Assembly: GCA_920105625.2 (NCBI GenBank)
Contig: OV050031.1
Coordinates: forward strand, 77,881,995 to 77,945,994
DNA from: Clusia tigrina
Taxonomy: Eukaryota > Arthropoda > Insecta > Diptera > Clusiidae
DNA: 64,000 nucleotides
Direction of reading: 5' to 3'
The position numbers and the translations under genes are program-made. The notes beneath the pieces were generated by a model. The model had not been told where the DNA came from. It saw only the letters and a program-made list of their open reading frames with translations, and did not search any database. This document shows, one piece after another, positions 35,031 through 47,076 of the stretch (position 1 is its first letter; the number at the start of each line of letters is the position of its first letter).

Positions 35031-35470
35031 CTCAGTCGGCGGTTCCGTCGGCGTCACAGCCTCCAAGAGCGTCTCTGTAGGCGTCTCAGTCGTTGCCGCT
35101 GTCGATTGGGGGTTCTGCTGCCGTCTCTATGCCTATATTACCCCTATCCGCCTCAGTCGACTTCTCAGTCGGATTCGCAGCCTCTGTCAGCTTCTCTGTA
35201 GTCATCTCAGTCGCTGCTGCTGTCGATTGGGTGGTCTGCTGCCTTCTCTATGCTATATCTACCAATAGCTCCCTCAGTCGGCGTCTCACACGGCGTCGCA
35301 GCCTCTGACAGTGTCTCTGTAGGCGTCTCAGTCGCTGCCGCTGTCGATTGGGGGAGTCTGCTGCATTCTCTATGCCTATATCTACACCTATCTGCCTCAG
35401 TCGGTGTCTCAATCGGCGTCGCACCCTCTGTCAGCGTCTCTGTAGGCGTCTCAGTCGCTGCCGCTGTCGA

Positions 35471-36690
35471 TTGGGAGGGTCTGCTGCCTTCTCTATGCCT
35501 ATATCTACCCCTATCTGCCTCATTCGGCGTCTCAGTCGGTGTCGAAGCCTCTTTCAGCGTCTCTGTAGGCTTCTCAGACATTTGCCGCTGCGGATTGGGG
35601 GGGGTCTGCTCCCTTCTCTATGCCTGTATCTACACCTATCTGCCTCAGTCGGCGTCTCAGTCGGCGTAGCACCATCTGTCAGCGTCTCTGTTTGCGTCTC
35701 AGTCGCTGCCGCTGTCGATTGGGGGGATTTGCTGCCTTCTCTATGCCCATATCTACCCCTATCTGCCTCAGTCGGCGTCTCAGTCGGCGTCGAAGCCTTT
35801 TTCAGTGTCTCTGTAAGCGTCTCTGTAGGCGTCTCAGTCGCTGCCGCTGTCGATTGGGGGTCCGCTGATTTGTCTATGCCTATATCTACCCCTATCTGCC
35901 TCAGTCGGCGTCTCAGTCGGCGTCACAGCCTCTGTCAGCATCTCTGTAGTCATCTCAGTCGTTGCCGATGTCGATTGTCGGGTCTCCTGCCTTCTCTATG
36001 CCTATATCTACCTCTAACTGCCTCAGTCGGCGGTTCCGTCGGCGTCACAGCCTCCAAGAGCGTCTCTGTAGGCGTATCAGTCGTTGCCGCTGTCGATTGG
36101 GGGTTCTGCTGCCGTCTCTATGCCTATATTACCCCTATCTGCCTCAGTCGACTTCTCAGTCGGCGTCGCAGCCTCTATCAGCTTCTCTGTAGTCGTCTCA
36201 GTCGCTGCCGCTGTCGATTGGGTGGTCTGCTGCATTCTCTATGCCTATATCTACCCCTATCTGCCTCAGTCGGCGTCTCAGGCAGCGTCCCACTCTCTGT
36301 CAGCAGCTCTGTAGGCGTCTCAGTCGCTTCCGCTGTCGATTGGTGGGTCTGCTGCCTTCTTTACGCCTATATCTACCCCTATCTGCCTCAGTCGGCGTCT
36401 CAGTCGACGTCGCAGCCTCTTTCAGCGTGTCTGTAGGCGTCTCTGCAGGCGTCTCAGTCGCTGCCGCTGTCGATTGGGGGGTCTGCTGCCTTCTCTATGC
36501 CTATATCTACCTCTATCTGCCTCAGTCGGCGTCGCAGCCTCTGTCAGCGTCTCTGTAGGCGTCTCAGCGCTGCCGCTGTCGATTGGGGGGATCTGCTGCC
36601 TTCTCTATGCCTATATCTACCCCTATCTACGTCAGTCGGCGTCTCAGTCGGCGTCACAGCCTCTGTCAGCGTCTCTGTAGGCGTCTCAGT
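35471..36690 (-). repeat. Nested block b1 in R1 (1.48-kb spacing)
   Basis: About 1.2 kb matching 36,951-38,160 at an offset of 1,475 to 1,487. The change in offset comes from one extra 12-bp unit and a different G-run length (8 here, 14 in b2). Confidence 0.83.
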
Positions 36691-36950
36691 CGCTGCCGCT
36701 GTCGATTGGGGGGGATCTGCTGCCGTCTCTATGCCTATATCTACCCCTATCTTCCTCAGTCGGCGTCTCAGTCGGCGGCCCAACCTCAGTCAGCATCTCT
36801 GTAGGCGTCTCAGTCGCTTCCTCTGTCGATTGGGTGGTCTGCTGCATTCTCTATGCCTATATCTACCCCTATCTGCCTCAGTCGGCGTCTCAGTCGGCGT
36901 CACAGCCTCTGTCAGCGTCTCTGTAGGCGTCTCAGTCGCTGCCGCTGTCG

Positions 36951-38160
36951 ATTGGGAGGGTCTGCTGCCTTCTCTATGCCTATATCTACCCCTATCTGCC
37001 GCTGTCGGCGTCTCAGTCGGTGTCGAAGCCTCTTTCAGCGTCTCTGTAGGCTTCTCAGACATTTGCCGCTGCGGATTGGGGGGGGGGGGGGTCTGCTCCC
37101 TTCTCTATGCCTGTATCTACACCTATCTGCCTCAGTCGGCGTAGCACCATCTGTCAGCGTCTCTGTTTGCGTCTCAGTCGCTGCCGCTGTCGATTGGGGG
37201 GATTTGCTGCCTTCTCTATGCCCATATCTACCCCTATCTGCCTCAGTCGGCGTCTCAGTCGGCGTCGAAGCCTTTTTCAGTGTCTCTGTAAGCGTCTCTG
37301 TAGGCGTCTCAGTCGCTGCCGCTGTCGATTGGGGGTCCGCTGATTTCTCTATGCCTATATCTACCCATATCTGCCTCAGTCGGCGTCTCAGTCGGCGTCA
37401 CAGCCTCTGTCAGCATCTCTGTAGTCATCTCAGTCGTTGCCGATGTCGATTGTCGGGTCTCCTGCCTTCTCTATGCCTATATCTACCTCTATCTGCCTCA
37501 GTCGGCGGTTCCGTCGGCGTCAATGCCTCCAAGAGCGTCTCTGTAGGCGTATCAGTCGTTGCCGCTGTCGATTGGGGGTTCTGCTGCCGTCTCTATGCCT
37601 ATATTACCCCTATCTGCCTCAGTCGACTTCTCAGTCGGCGTCGCAGCCTCTGTCAGCTTCTCTGTAGTCGTCTCAGTCGCTGCCGCTGTCGATTGGGTTG
37701 TCTGCTGCATTCTCTATGCCTATATCTACCCCTATCTGCCTCAGTCGGCGTCTCAGGCAGCGTCCCACTCTCTGTCAGCATCTCTGTAGGCGTCTCAGTC
37801 GCTTCCGCTGTCGATTGGTGGGTCTGCTGCCTTCTTTACGCCTATATCTACCCCTATCTGCCTCAGTCGGCGTCTCAGTCGACGTCGCAGCCTCTTTCAG
37901 CGTGTCTGTAGGCGTCTCTGCAGGCGTCTCAGTCGCTGCCGCTGTCGATTAGGGGGTCTGCTGCCTTCTCTATGCCTATATCTACCTCTATCTGCCTCAG
38001 TCGGCGTCGCAGCCTCTGTCAGCGTCTCTGTAGGCGTCTCAGCGCTGCCGATGTCGATTGGGGGGATCTGCTGCCTTCTCTATGCCTATATCTACCCCTA
38101 TCTACGTCAGTCGGCGTCTCAGTCGGCGTCACAGCCTCTGTCAGCGTCTCTGTAGGCGTC
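36951..38160 (-). repeat. Nested block b2 in R1 (1.48-kb spacing)
   Basis: Second copy of b1, with G14 at 37,078-37,091 and the distinctive gtcaatgcctccaagagcgt variant near 37,518. A further related copy lies at about 52,930-53,880 outside the R units (offset 15,994 from b2). Confidence 0.83.
37078..37091 (-). repeat. Homopolymer G14 (R1)
   Basis: Expanded boundary run after gccgctgcggatt. The R2 copy at 47,204-47,217 has the same length. Confidence 0.92.
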
Positions 38161-38404
38161 TCTGTCGCTGCCGCTGTCGATTGGGTGGTCTGCTGCCTTA
38201 TCTATGCCTATATCTACCAATACCTGCGTCAGTCTGCGTCTCAGTCGGCGTCACAGCCTCTGTCAGCGTCTCTGTAGGCGTCTCAGTCGTTGCCGCAGTC
38301 GATTGGGGGGTCTGCTGCCTTCTCTATGCCGATATCTAAACCTATCTGCCTCAGTCGGCGTCTCAGTCGGCGTCGAAGCCTTTTTCAGTGTCTCTGTAAG
38401 CGTC

Positions 38405-38430
38405 TCTGTAGGCGTCTCAGAAGCCTATGC
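38405..38430 (-). other. Internal-deletion monomer (gtctcagaag/cctatgcc)
   Basis: The usual ctgccgctgtcgattgggg boundary and ctgcc segment is missing between gtctcagaag and cctatgcctatatc. The likely ancestor, gtctcagaagctgccgctg, is intact at about 51,460 and 62,915. Copies of the deleted form are at about 48,545, 49,500 and 54,412. Confidence 0.83.
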
Positions 38431-39663
38431 CTATATCTACCCCTATCTACGTCAGTCGGCGTCTCAGTCGGCGTCACAGCCTCTGTCAGCGTCTCTGTAG
38501 GCGTCTCAGTCGCTGCCGCTGTCGATTGGGGGGATCTGCTGCCATCTCTATGCCTATATCTACCCCTATCTTCCTCAGTCGGCGTCTCAGTCGGCGTCCC
38601 AACCTCAGTCAGCATCTCTGTAGGCGTCTCAGTCGCTTCCGCTGTCGATTGCGGGGTCTGCTGCCTTCTCTATGCCTATATCTACCTCTATCTGCCTCAG
38701 TCGGCGTCTCAGTCGGCGTCACAGCCTCTGTCAGCGTCTCTGTAGGCGTCTCTGTCGCTGCCGCTGTCGATTGGGTGGTCTGCTGCCTTATCTATGCCTA
38801 TATCTACCAATACCTGCGTCAGTCTGCGTCTCACACGGCGTCGCAGCCTCTGTCAGCGTCTCTGTAGGCGTCACTGTCGCTGCCGCTGTCGATTGGGGGG
38901 ATCTGCTGCCTTCTCTATACCTATATCTACCCCTATCTGCCTCAGTCGACTTCTCTGTCGGCGTCGCAGCCTCTGTCAGCTTCTCTGTAGTCGTCTCAGT
39001 CGCTGCCGCTATCGATTGGGGGGGTCTGCTGCCTTCTCTATGCCTATATCAACCTCTATCTGCCTCAGTTGGCGTCACAGCCTCTGTCAGCGTCTCTGTA
39101 GGCGTCTCAGTTGCTGCCGCTGTCGATTGGGGGGATATGCTGCCTTCTCTATACCTATATCTACCCCTATCTGCCTCAGTCGGTGTCTCAATCGGCGTCC
39201 CAGCATCTGTCAGCTTCTCTGTAGTCGTCTCAGTCGCTGCCGCTGTCGATTGGGGGATCTGCTGCCTTCTCAATGCCTATATCTACCCCTATCTGCCTCA
39301 GTCGGCGTCTCAGTCGGTGTCGAAGCCTCTTTCAGCGTCTCTGTAGGCGTCTTAGACATTTGCCGCTGCGGATTGGGGGGTCTGCTGCCTTCTCTATGCC
39401 TGTATCTACACCTATCTGCCTCAGTCGGCGTCTCAGTCGTCGTAGCACCCTCTGTCAGCATGTCTGTTGGCGTTTCAGTCGCTGCCGATGTCGATTGGGG
39501 GGTCTGGTGGCTTCTCTATGCCAATATCTATCCCTATCTGCCTCAGATGGCATCGAAACCTCTTTCAGCGTCTCTGTAGGCGTATCTGTAAGCGTCTCTG
39601 TAGGCGTCTCTGTCGGTTGCGCAGTCGATTGGGGGGTCTCAGTCGCTGCCGCTGTTGATTGGG

Positions 39664-41836
39664 GGGATTTGCTGCCTTCTCTATGCCCTTATCTACCCCT
39701 ATCTGCCTCAGTCGGCGTCTCAGTCGGCGTCGAAGCCTTTTTCAGTGTCTCTGTAAGCGTCTCTGTAGGCGTCTCAGTCGCTGCCGCTGTCGATTGGGGG
39801 TCTGCTGATTTCTCTATGCCTATATCTACCCCTATCTGACTCAGTCGGCGTCTCCGTCGGCGTCACAGCCTCTCACAGCGTCTCTGTAGTCGTCTCAGTC
39901 GTTGCCGATGTCGATTGTCGGGTCTCCTGCCTTCTCTATGCCTATATCTACCTCTATCTGCCTCAGTCGGCGGTTCCGTCGGCGTCACAGCCTCCGTCAG
40001 CGTCTCTGTAGGTGTCTCAGTCGTGGCCGCTATCGATTGGGGGGGGTCTGCTGCCTTATCTATGCCTATATCAACCTCTATCTGCCTCAGTTGGCGTCAC
40101 AGCCTCTGTCAGCGTCTCTGTAGGCGTCTCAGTTGCTGCCGCTGTCGATTGGGGGGATCTGCTGCCTTCTCTATACCTATCTCTACCCCTATCTGCCTCA
40201 GTCGACTTCTCTGTCGGCGTCGCAGCCTCTGTCAGCTTCTCTGTAGTCGTCTCAGTCGCTGCCGCTGTCGATTGGGGGATCTGCTGCCTTCTCAATGCCT
40301 ATATCTACCTCTATCTGCCTCAGTCGGCGTCGCAGCCACTGTCAGCGTCTCTGTAGGCGTCTCAGCGCTGCCGCTGTCGATTGGGGGATCTGCTGCCTTC
40401 TCTATGCCTATATCTACCCCTATCTACCTCAGTCGGCGTCTCAGTCGGCGTCACAGCCTCTGTCACCGTCTCTGTAGGCGTCTCAGTCGCTGCCGCTGTC
40501 GATTGGGGGGCATCTGATGCCATCTCTATGTCTATATCTACCCCTATCTGCCTCAGTCGGCGTCTCAGTCGGCGTCCCAGCCTCTGTCCGCCTCTCTGTA
40601 GGTGTCTCAGTCGCTTCCGCTGTCGATTGGGGGGTCTGCTGCCTTCTCTATGCCTTTATCTACCCCTATCTGCCTCAGTCGGCGTCTCAGTCGGCGTCGA
40701 AGCCTCTTTCAGCGTCTCTGTAGGCGTCTCAGTCGTTTGCCGCTGTGGATTGGGGAGGTCTGCTGCATTCTCTACGCCTATATCTACACCTATCTGCCTC
40801 AGTCGGTGTCTCAGTCGGCGTCGCACCCTCTGTCAGCGTCTCTGTAGGAGTCTCAGTCGCTGCCGCTGTCGATTGGGAGGGTCTGCTGCCTTCTCTATGC
40901 CCATATTTACGCCTATCTGCTTAGTCGGCGTCGCAGCCTCTGTCTGCGTCTCTGTAGGCGTGATCTGCTACCTTCTCAATGCCTATATCTACACCTATCT
41001 GCCTCAGACTACGTCGAAGCCTTTTTCAGCGTGTCTGTAGCCGTCTCTGTAAGCGTCTCTGTAGGCGTATCTATCGCTGCCGCAGTCGATTGGGGGGTCT
41101 GCTGCCTTCTCTATACCTATATCTACCCCTATCTGCCTCAGTCGGCGTCGAAGCCTCTTTCAGCGTGTCTGTAGGCGTCTCTGTAGGCGTCTCAGTCGTT
41201 GCCCCTGTCGATTGGGGGTCTGCTGCCTTCTCAACGCCTATATCTACCCATAACTGCCTCAGACGGCGTCGAAGCCTCTTTCAGCGTCTCTGTAGGCGTC
41301 TCTTTCGCTGCCGCTGTCGATGGGGGGTCTGCTGCCTTCTCTATGCCTATATCTACCCCTATCTGCCTCAGTCGGCGTCGTAGTCTCCGTCAGTATCTCT
41401 GCAGACGTCTCAGTCGCTGCCGCTGTCGATTGGGGGGTCTGCTGCCTTCTCTATGCCTATATTACCCCTATCTGCCTCAGTCGACTTCTCAGCCGGCATC
41501 GCAGCCTCTGTCAGCATCTCTGTAGACGTCTCAGTCGCTGCCGCTGTCGATTGGGGGGTCTGCTGCCTTCTCTATGCCTATATTACCCCTATCTGCCTCA
41601 GTCGGCGTCTCAGTCGCTGCCGCTGTCGATTGGGGGGTCTGCTGCCTTCTCTATGCCTATATTACCCCTATCTGCCTCAGTCGGCGTCGCAGCCTCGGCC
41701 AGCGTCTCTGTAGGCGTCTCAGTCGCTGCCGCTGTCGATTGGGAGGTCTGCTGCCTTCTCTATGCCTATATCTACCAATGGTACCTCAGTCGGCGTCTCA
41801 GACGGCGTAGAAGCCTCTTTCAGCGTCTCTGTAGTC
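39664..41836 (-). repeat. 2.17-kb nested unit a1 in R2
   Basis: Counterpart of 29,536-31,708 at offset 10,128. It is mostly a1-like, but carries a2-like bases at about 40,650-40,775. Confidence 0.9.
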
Positions 41837-44008
41837 GGGATTTGCTGCCTTCTCTATGCCCTTATCTACCCCTATCTGCCTCAGTCGGCGTCTCAGTCGG
41901 CGTCGAAGCCTTTTTCAGTGTCTCTGTAAGCGTCTCTGTAGGCGTCTCAGTCGCTGCCGCTGTCGATTGGGGGTCTGCTGATTTCTCTATGCCTATATCT
42001 ACCCCTATCTGACTCAGTCGGCGTCTCCGTCGGCGTCACAGCCTCTCACAGCGTCTCTGTAGTCGTCTCAGTCGTTGCCGATGTCGATTGTCGGGTCTCC
42101 TGCCTTCTCTATGCCTATATCTACCTCTATCTGCCTCAGTCGGCGGTTCCGTCGGCGTCACAGCCTCCGTCAGCGTCTCTGTAGGTGTCTCAGTCGTGGC
42201 CGCTATCGATTGGGGGGGGTCTGCTGCCTTCTCTATGCCTATATCAACCTCTATCTGCCTCAGTTGGCGTCACAGCCTCTGTCAGCGTCTCTGTAGGCGT
42301 CTCAGTTGCTGCCGCTGTCGATTGGGGGGATCTGCTGCCTTCTCTATACCTATATCTACCCCTATCTGCCTCAGTCGACTTCTCTGTCGGCGTCGCAGCC
42401 TCTGTCAGCTTCTCTGTAGTCGTCTCAGTCGCTGCCGCTGTCGATTGGGGGATCTGCTGCCTTCTCAATGCCTATATCTACCTCTATCTGCCTCAGTCGG
42501 CGTCGCAGCCACTGTCAGCGTCTCTGTAGGCGTCTCAGCGCTGCCGCTGTCGATTGGGGGATCTGCTGCCTTCTCTATGCCTATATCTACCCCTATCTAC
42601 CTCAGTCGGCGTCTCAGTCGGCGTCACAGCCTCTGTCACCGTCTCTGTAGGCGTCTCAGTCGCTGCCGCTGTCGATTGGGGGGCATCTGATGCCATCTCT
42701 ATGTCTATATCTACCCCTATCTGCCTCAGTCGGCGTCTCAGTCGGCGTCCCAGCCTCTGTCCGCCTCTCTGTAGGTGTCTCAGTCGCTTCCGCTGTCGAT
42801 TGGGGGGTCTGCTGCCTTCTCTATGCCTTTATCTACCCCTATCTGCCTCAGTCGGCGTCTCAGTCGGCGTCGAAGCCTCTTTCAGCGTCTCTGTAGGCGT
42901 CTCAGTCGTTTGCCGCTGTGGATTGGGGGGTCTGCTGCATTCTCTATGCCTGTATCTACACCTATCTGCCTCAGTCGGTGTCTCAGTCGGCGTCGCACCC
43001 TCTGTCAGCGTCTCTGTAGGAGTCTCAGTCGCTGCCGCTGTCGATTGGGAGGGTCTGCTGCCTTCTCTATGCCCATATTTACGCCTATCTGCTTAGTCGG
43101 CGTCGCAGCCTCTGTCTGCGTCTCTGTAGGCGTGATCTGCTACCTTCTCAATGCCTATATCTACACCTATCTGCCTCAGACTACGTCGAAGCCTTTTTCA
43201 GCGTGTCTGTAGCCGTCTCTGTAAGCGTCTCTGTAGGCGTATCTATCGCTGCCGCAGTCGATTGGAGGGTCTGCTGCCTTCTCTATACCTATATCTACCC
43301 CTATCTGCCTCAGTCGGCGTCGAAGCCTCTTTCAGCGTGTCTGTAGGCGTCTCTGTAGGCGTCTCAGTCGTTGCCCCTGTCGATTGGGGGTCTGCTGCCT
43401 TCTCAACGCCTATATCTACCCATAACTGCCTCAGACGGCGTCGAAGCCTCTTTCAGCGTCTCTGTAGGCGTCTCTGTCGCTGCCGCTGTCGATGGGGGGT
43501 CTGCTGCCTTCTCTATGCCTATATCTACCCCTATCTGCCTCAGTCGGCGTCGTAGTCTCCGTCAGTATCTCTGCAGACGTCTCAGTCGCTGCCGCTGTCG
43601 ATTGGGGGGTCTGCTGCCTTCTCTATGCCTATATTACCCCTATCTGCCTCAGTCGACTTCTCAGCCGGCATCGCAGCCTCTGTCAGCGTCTCTGTAGGCG
43701 TCTCAGTCGCTGCCGCTGTCGATTGGGGGGTCTGCTGCCTTCTCTATGCCTATATTACCCCTATCTGCCTCAGTCGGCGTCTCAGTCGCTGCCGCTGTCG
43801 ATTGGGGGGTCTGCTGCCTTCTCTATGTCTATATTACCCCTATCTGCCTCAGTCGGCGTCGCAGCCTCGGCCAGCGTCTCTGTAGGCGTCTCAGTCGCTG
43901 CCGCTGTCGATTGGGAGGTCTGCTGCCTTCTCTATGCCTATATCTACCAATGGTACCTCAGTCGGCGTCTCAGACGGCGTAGAAGCCTCTTTCAGCGTCT
44001 CTGTAGTC
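41837..44008 (-). repeat. 2.17-kb nested unit a2 in R2
   Basis: Counterpart of 31,709-33,882. It differs from R1 a2 in a few places, for example gtcagcgtctctgtaggcg near 43,682 where the other copies have gtcagcatctctgtagacg. Confidence 0.9.
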
Positions 44009-45470
44009 GTCTCAGTCTCAGTCGCTGCCGCAGTCGATTGGGGGGTCTGCTGCCTTCTCTATGCCTATATCTACCAATGGTACCTCAGTCGGCGTCCCAC
44101 ACGGCGTCGCAGCCTCTGTCAACATCTCTGTAGGCGTCTCAGACGCTGCCGCTGTCGATTGGGTGGTCTGCTGCCTTCTCTATGCCTATAGCTACCTCTA
44201 TCTGCCTCAGTCGGCGTCTCAGTCGGCGTCTCAGTCGGCGTCGAAGCCTCTTTCAGCGTCTCTGTAGGCGTCTCAGTCGTTTGCTGCTGTGGATTGGGGG
44301 GGTCTGCTGCAATCTCTATGCGTATATCTACACCTATCTGCCTCAGTCGGTGTCTCAATCGGCGTCGCACCCTCTGTCAGCGTCTCTGTAGGCGTATCAG
44401 TCGCTGCCGCTGTCGATTGGGAGGGTCTGCTGGCTTCTCTATGCCTATATTTGCGCCTATCTGCCTTACTCGGCGTCGCAGCCTCTGTCTGCGTCTCTGT
44501 AGGCATCTCAGTCGCTGCCGCTGGCGATTGGGGGTGATCTGCTACCTTCTCAATGCCTATATCTACCCCTATCTGCCTGACTGCGTCGAAGCCTCTTTCA
44601 GCGTCTCTGTAGGCGTCTCTGTAAGCGTCCCTGTAGGCGTCTCTATCGCTGCCGCAGTCGATTGGGGGGTCTGCTGCCTTCTCTATACCTATATCTACCT
44701 GTATTTGCCTCAGTCGGCGTCTCAGTCGGCGTCGAAGCCTCTGTCAGCGTCTCTGTAGACGTCTCAGTCGCTGCCGCTGTCGATTGGGTGGTCTCCTACC
44801 TTCTCTATGCTTATATCTACCCCTATCTACCTCAGTCGGCGTCTCAGTCGGCGTTGCAGCCACTGTCAGCGTCTCTGTAGGCGTCTCAGCGCTGCCGCTG
44901 TCGATTGGGGGGATCTGCTGCCTTCTCTATGCCCATATCTACCCCTATGTGCCTCAGTCGGCGTCTCAGTCGGCGTCGAAGCCTTTTTCAGTGTCTCTGT
45001 AAGCGTCCCTGTAGGCGTCTCAGTCGCTGCCGCTGTCGATTGGGGGTCCGCTGATTTCTCTATGCCTATATCTACCCCTATCTGCCTCAGTCGGTGTCTC
45101 AGTCGGCGTCACAGCCTCTGTCAGCGTCTCTGTAGTCGTCATCTACCTCTATCTGCCTCAGTCGGCGGTTCCGTCGGCGTCACAGCCTCCAAGAGCGTCT
45201 CTGTAGGCGTCTCAGTCGTTGCCGCTGTCGATTGGGGGTTCTGCTGCCGTCTCTATGCCTATATTACCCCTATCCGCCTCAGTCGACTTCTCAGTCGGAT
45301 TCGCAGCCTCTGTCAGCTTCTCTGTAGTCATCTCAGTCGCTGCTGCTGTCGATTGGGTGGTCTGCTGCCTTCTCTATGCTATATCTACCAATAGCTCCCT
45401 CAGTCGGCGTCTCACACGGCGTCGCAGCCTCTGACAGTGTCTCTGTAGGCGTCTCAGTCGCTGCCGCTGT

Positions 45471-46830
45471 CGATTGGGGGAGTCTGCTGCATTCTCTATG
45501 CCTATATCTACACCTATCTGCCTCAGTCGGTGTCTCAATCGGCGTCGCACCCTCTGTCAGCGTCTCTGTAGGCGTCTCAGTCGCTGCCGCTGTCGATTGG
45601 GAGGGTCTGCTGCCTTCTCTATGCCTATATCTACCCCTATCTGCCTCGGTCGGCGTCTCAGTCGGTGTCGAAGCCTCTTTCAGCGTCTCTGTAGGCTTCT
45701 CAGACATTTGCCGCTGCGGATTGGGGGGGGTCTGCTCCCTTCTCTATGCCTGTATCTACACCTATCTGCCTCAGTCGGCGTCTCAGTCGGCGTAGCACCA
45801 TCTGTCAGCGTCTCTGTTTGCGTCTCAGTCGCTGCCGCTGTCGATTGGGGGGATTTGCTGCCTTCTCTATGCCCATATCTACCCCTATCTGCCTCAGTCG
45901 GCGTCTCAGTCGGCGTCGAAGCCTTTTTCAGTGTCTCTGTAAGCGTCTCTGTAGGCGTCTCAGTCGCTGCCGCTGTCGATTGGGGGTCCGCTGATTTGTC
46001 TATGCCTATATCTACCCCTATCTGCCTCAGTCGGCGTCTCAGTCGGCGTCACAGCCTCTGTCAGCATCTCTGTAGTCATCTCAGTCGTTGCCGATGTCGA
46101 TTGTCGGGTCTCCTGCCTTCTCTATGCCTATATCTACCTCTAACTGCCTCAGTCGGCGGTTCCGTCGGCGTCACAGCCTCCAAGAGCGTCTCTGTAGGCG
46201 TATCAGTCGTTGCCGCTGTCGATTGGGGGTTCTGCTGCCGTCTCTATGCCTATATTACCCCTATCTGCCTCAGTCGACTTCTCAGTCGGCGTCGCAGCCT
46301 CTATCAGCTTCTCTGTAGTCGTCTCAGTCGCTGCCGCTGTCGATTGGGTGGTCTGCTGCATTCTCTATGCCTATATCTACCCCTATCTGCCTCAGTCGGC
46401 GTCTCAGGCAGCGTCCCACTCTCTGTCAGCAGCTCTGTAGGCGTCTCAGTCGCTTCCGCTGTCGATTGGTGGGTCTGCTGCCTTCTTTACGCCTATATCT
46501 ACCCCTATCTGCCTCAGTCGGCGTCTCAGTCGACGTCGCAGCCTCTTTCAGCGTGTCTGTAGGCGTCTCTGCAGGCGTCTCAGTCGCTGCCGCTGTCGAT
46601 TGGGGGGTCTGCTGCCTTCTCTATGCCTATATCTACCTCTATCTGCCTCAGTCGGCGTCGCAGCCTCTGTCAGCGTCTCTGTAGGCGTCTCAGCGCTGCC
46701 GCTGTCGATTGGGGGGATCTGCTGCCTTCTCTATGCCTATATCTACCCCTATCTACGTCAGTCGGCGTCTCAGTCGGCGTCACAGCCTCTGTCAGCGTCT
46801 CTGTAGGCGTCTCAGTCGCTGCCGCTGTCG
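45471..46830 (-). repeat. Nested block b1 in R2
   Basis: Counterpart of the R1 b1 region at offset 10,126, nearly identical. Confidence 0.83.
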
Positions 46831-47076
46831 ATTGGGGGGGATCTGCTGCCATCTCTATGCCTATATCTACCCCTATCTTCCTCAGTCGGCGTCTCAGTCG
46901 GCGGCCCAACCTCAGTCAGCATCTCTGTAGGCGTCTCAGTCGCTTCCTCTGTCGATTGGGTGGTCTGCTGCATTCTCTATGCCTATATCTACCCCTATCT
47001 GCCTCAGTCGGCGTCTCAGTCGGCGTCACAGCCTCTGTCAGCGTCTCTGTAGGCGTCTCAGTCGCTGCCGCTGTCG

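Larger units (their letters stand above)
28752..38879 (-). repeat. 10,128-bp tandem duplication, copy R1
   Basis: The unit is about 86 monomers. Markers throughout recur exactly 10,126 to 10,128 bp downstream (for example 29,774 to 39,902, 33,025 to 43,151 and 38,672 to 48,800). Reading by eye I found only scattered single-base differences, such as ccagtatc at 29,393 against ccaatatc in R2, and tctttcggttg at 29,491 against tctgtcggttg. The start is set where the upstream context changes (gtcgcagttgctgccgctg here, gtcactgtcgctgccgctg before R2). Confidence 0.9.
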
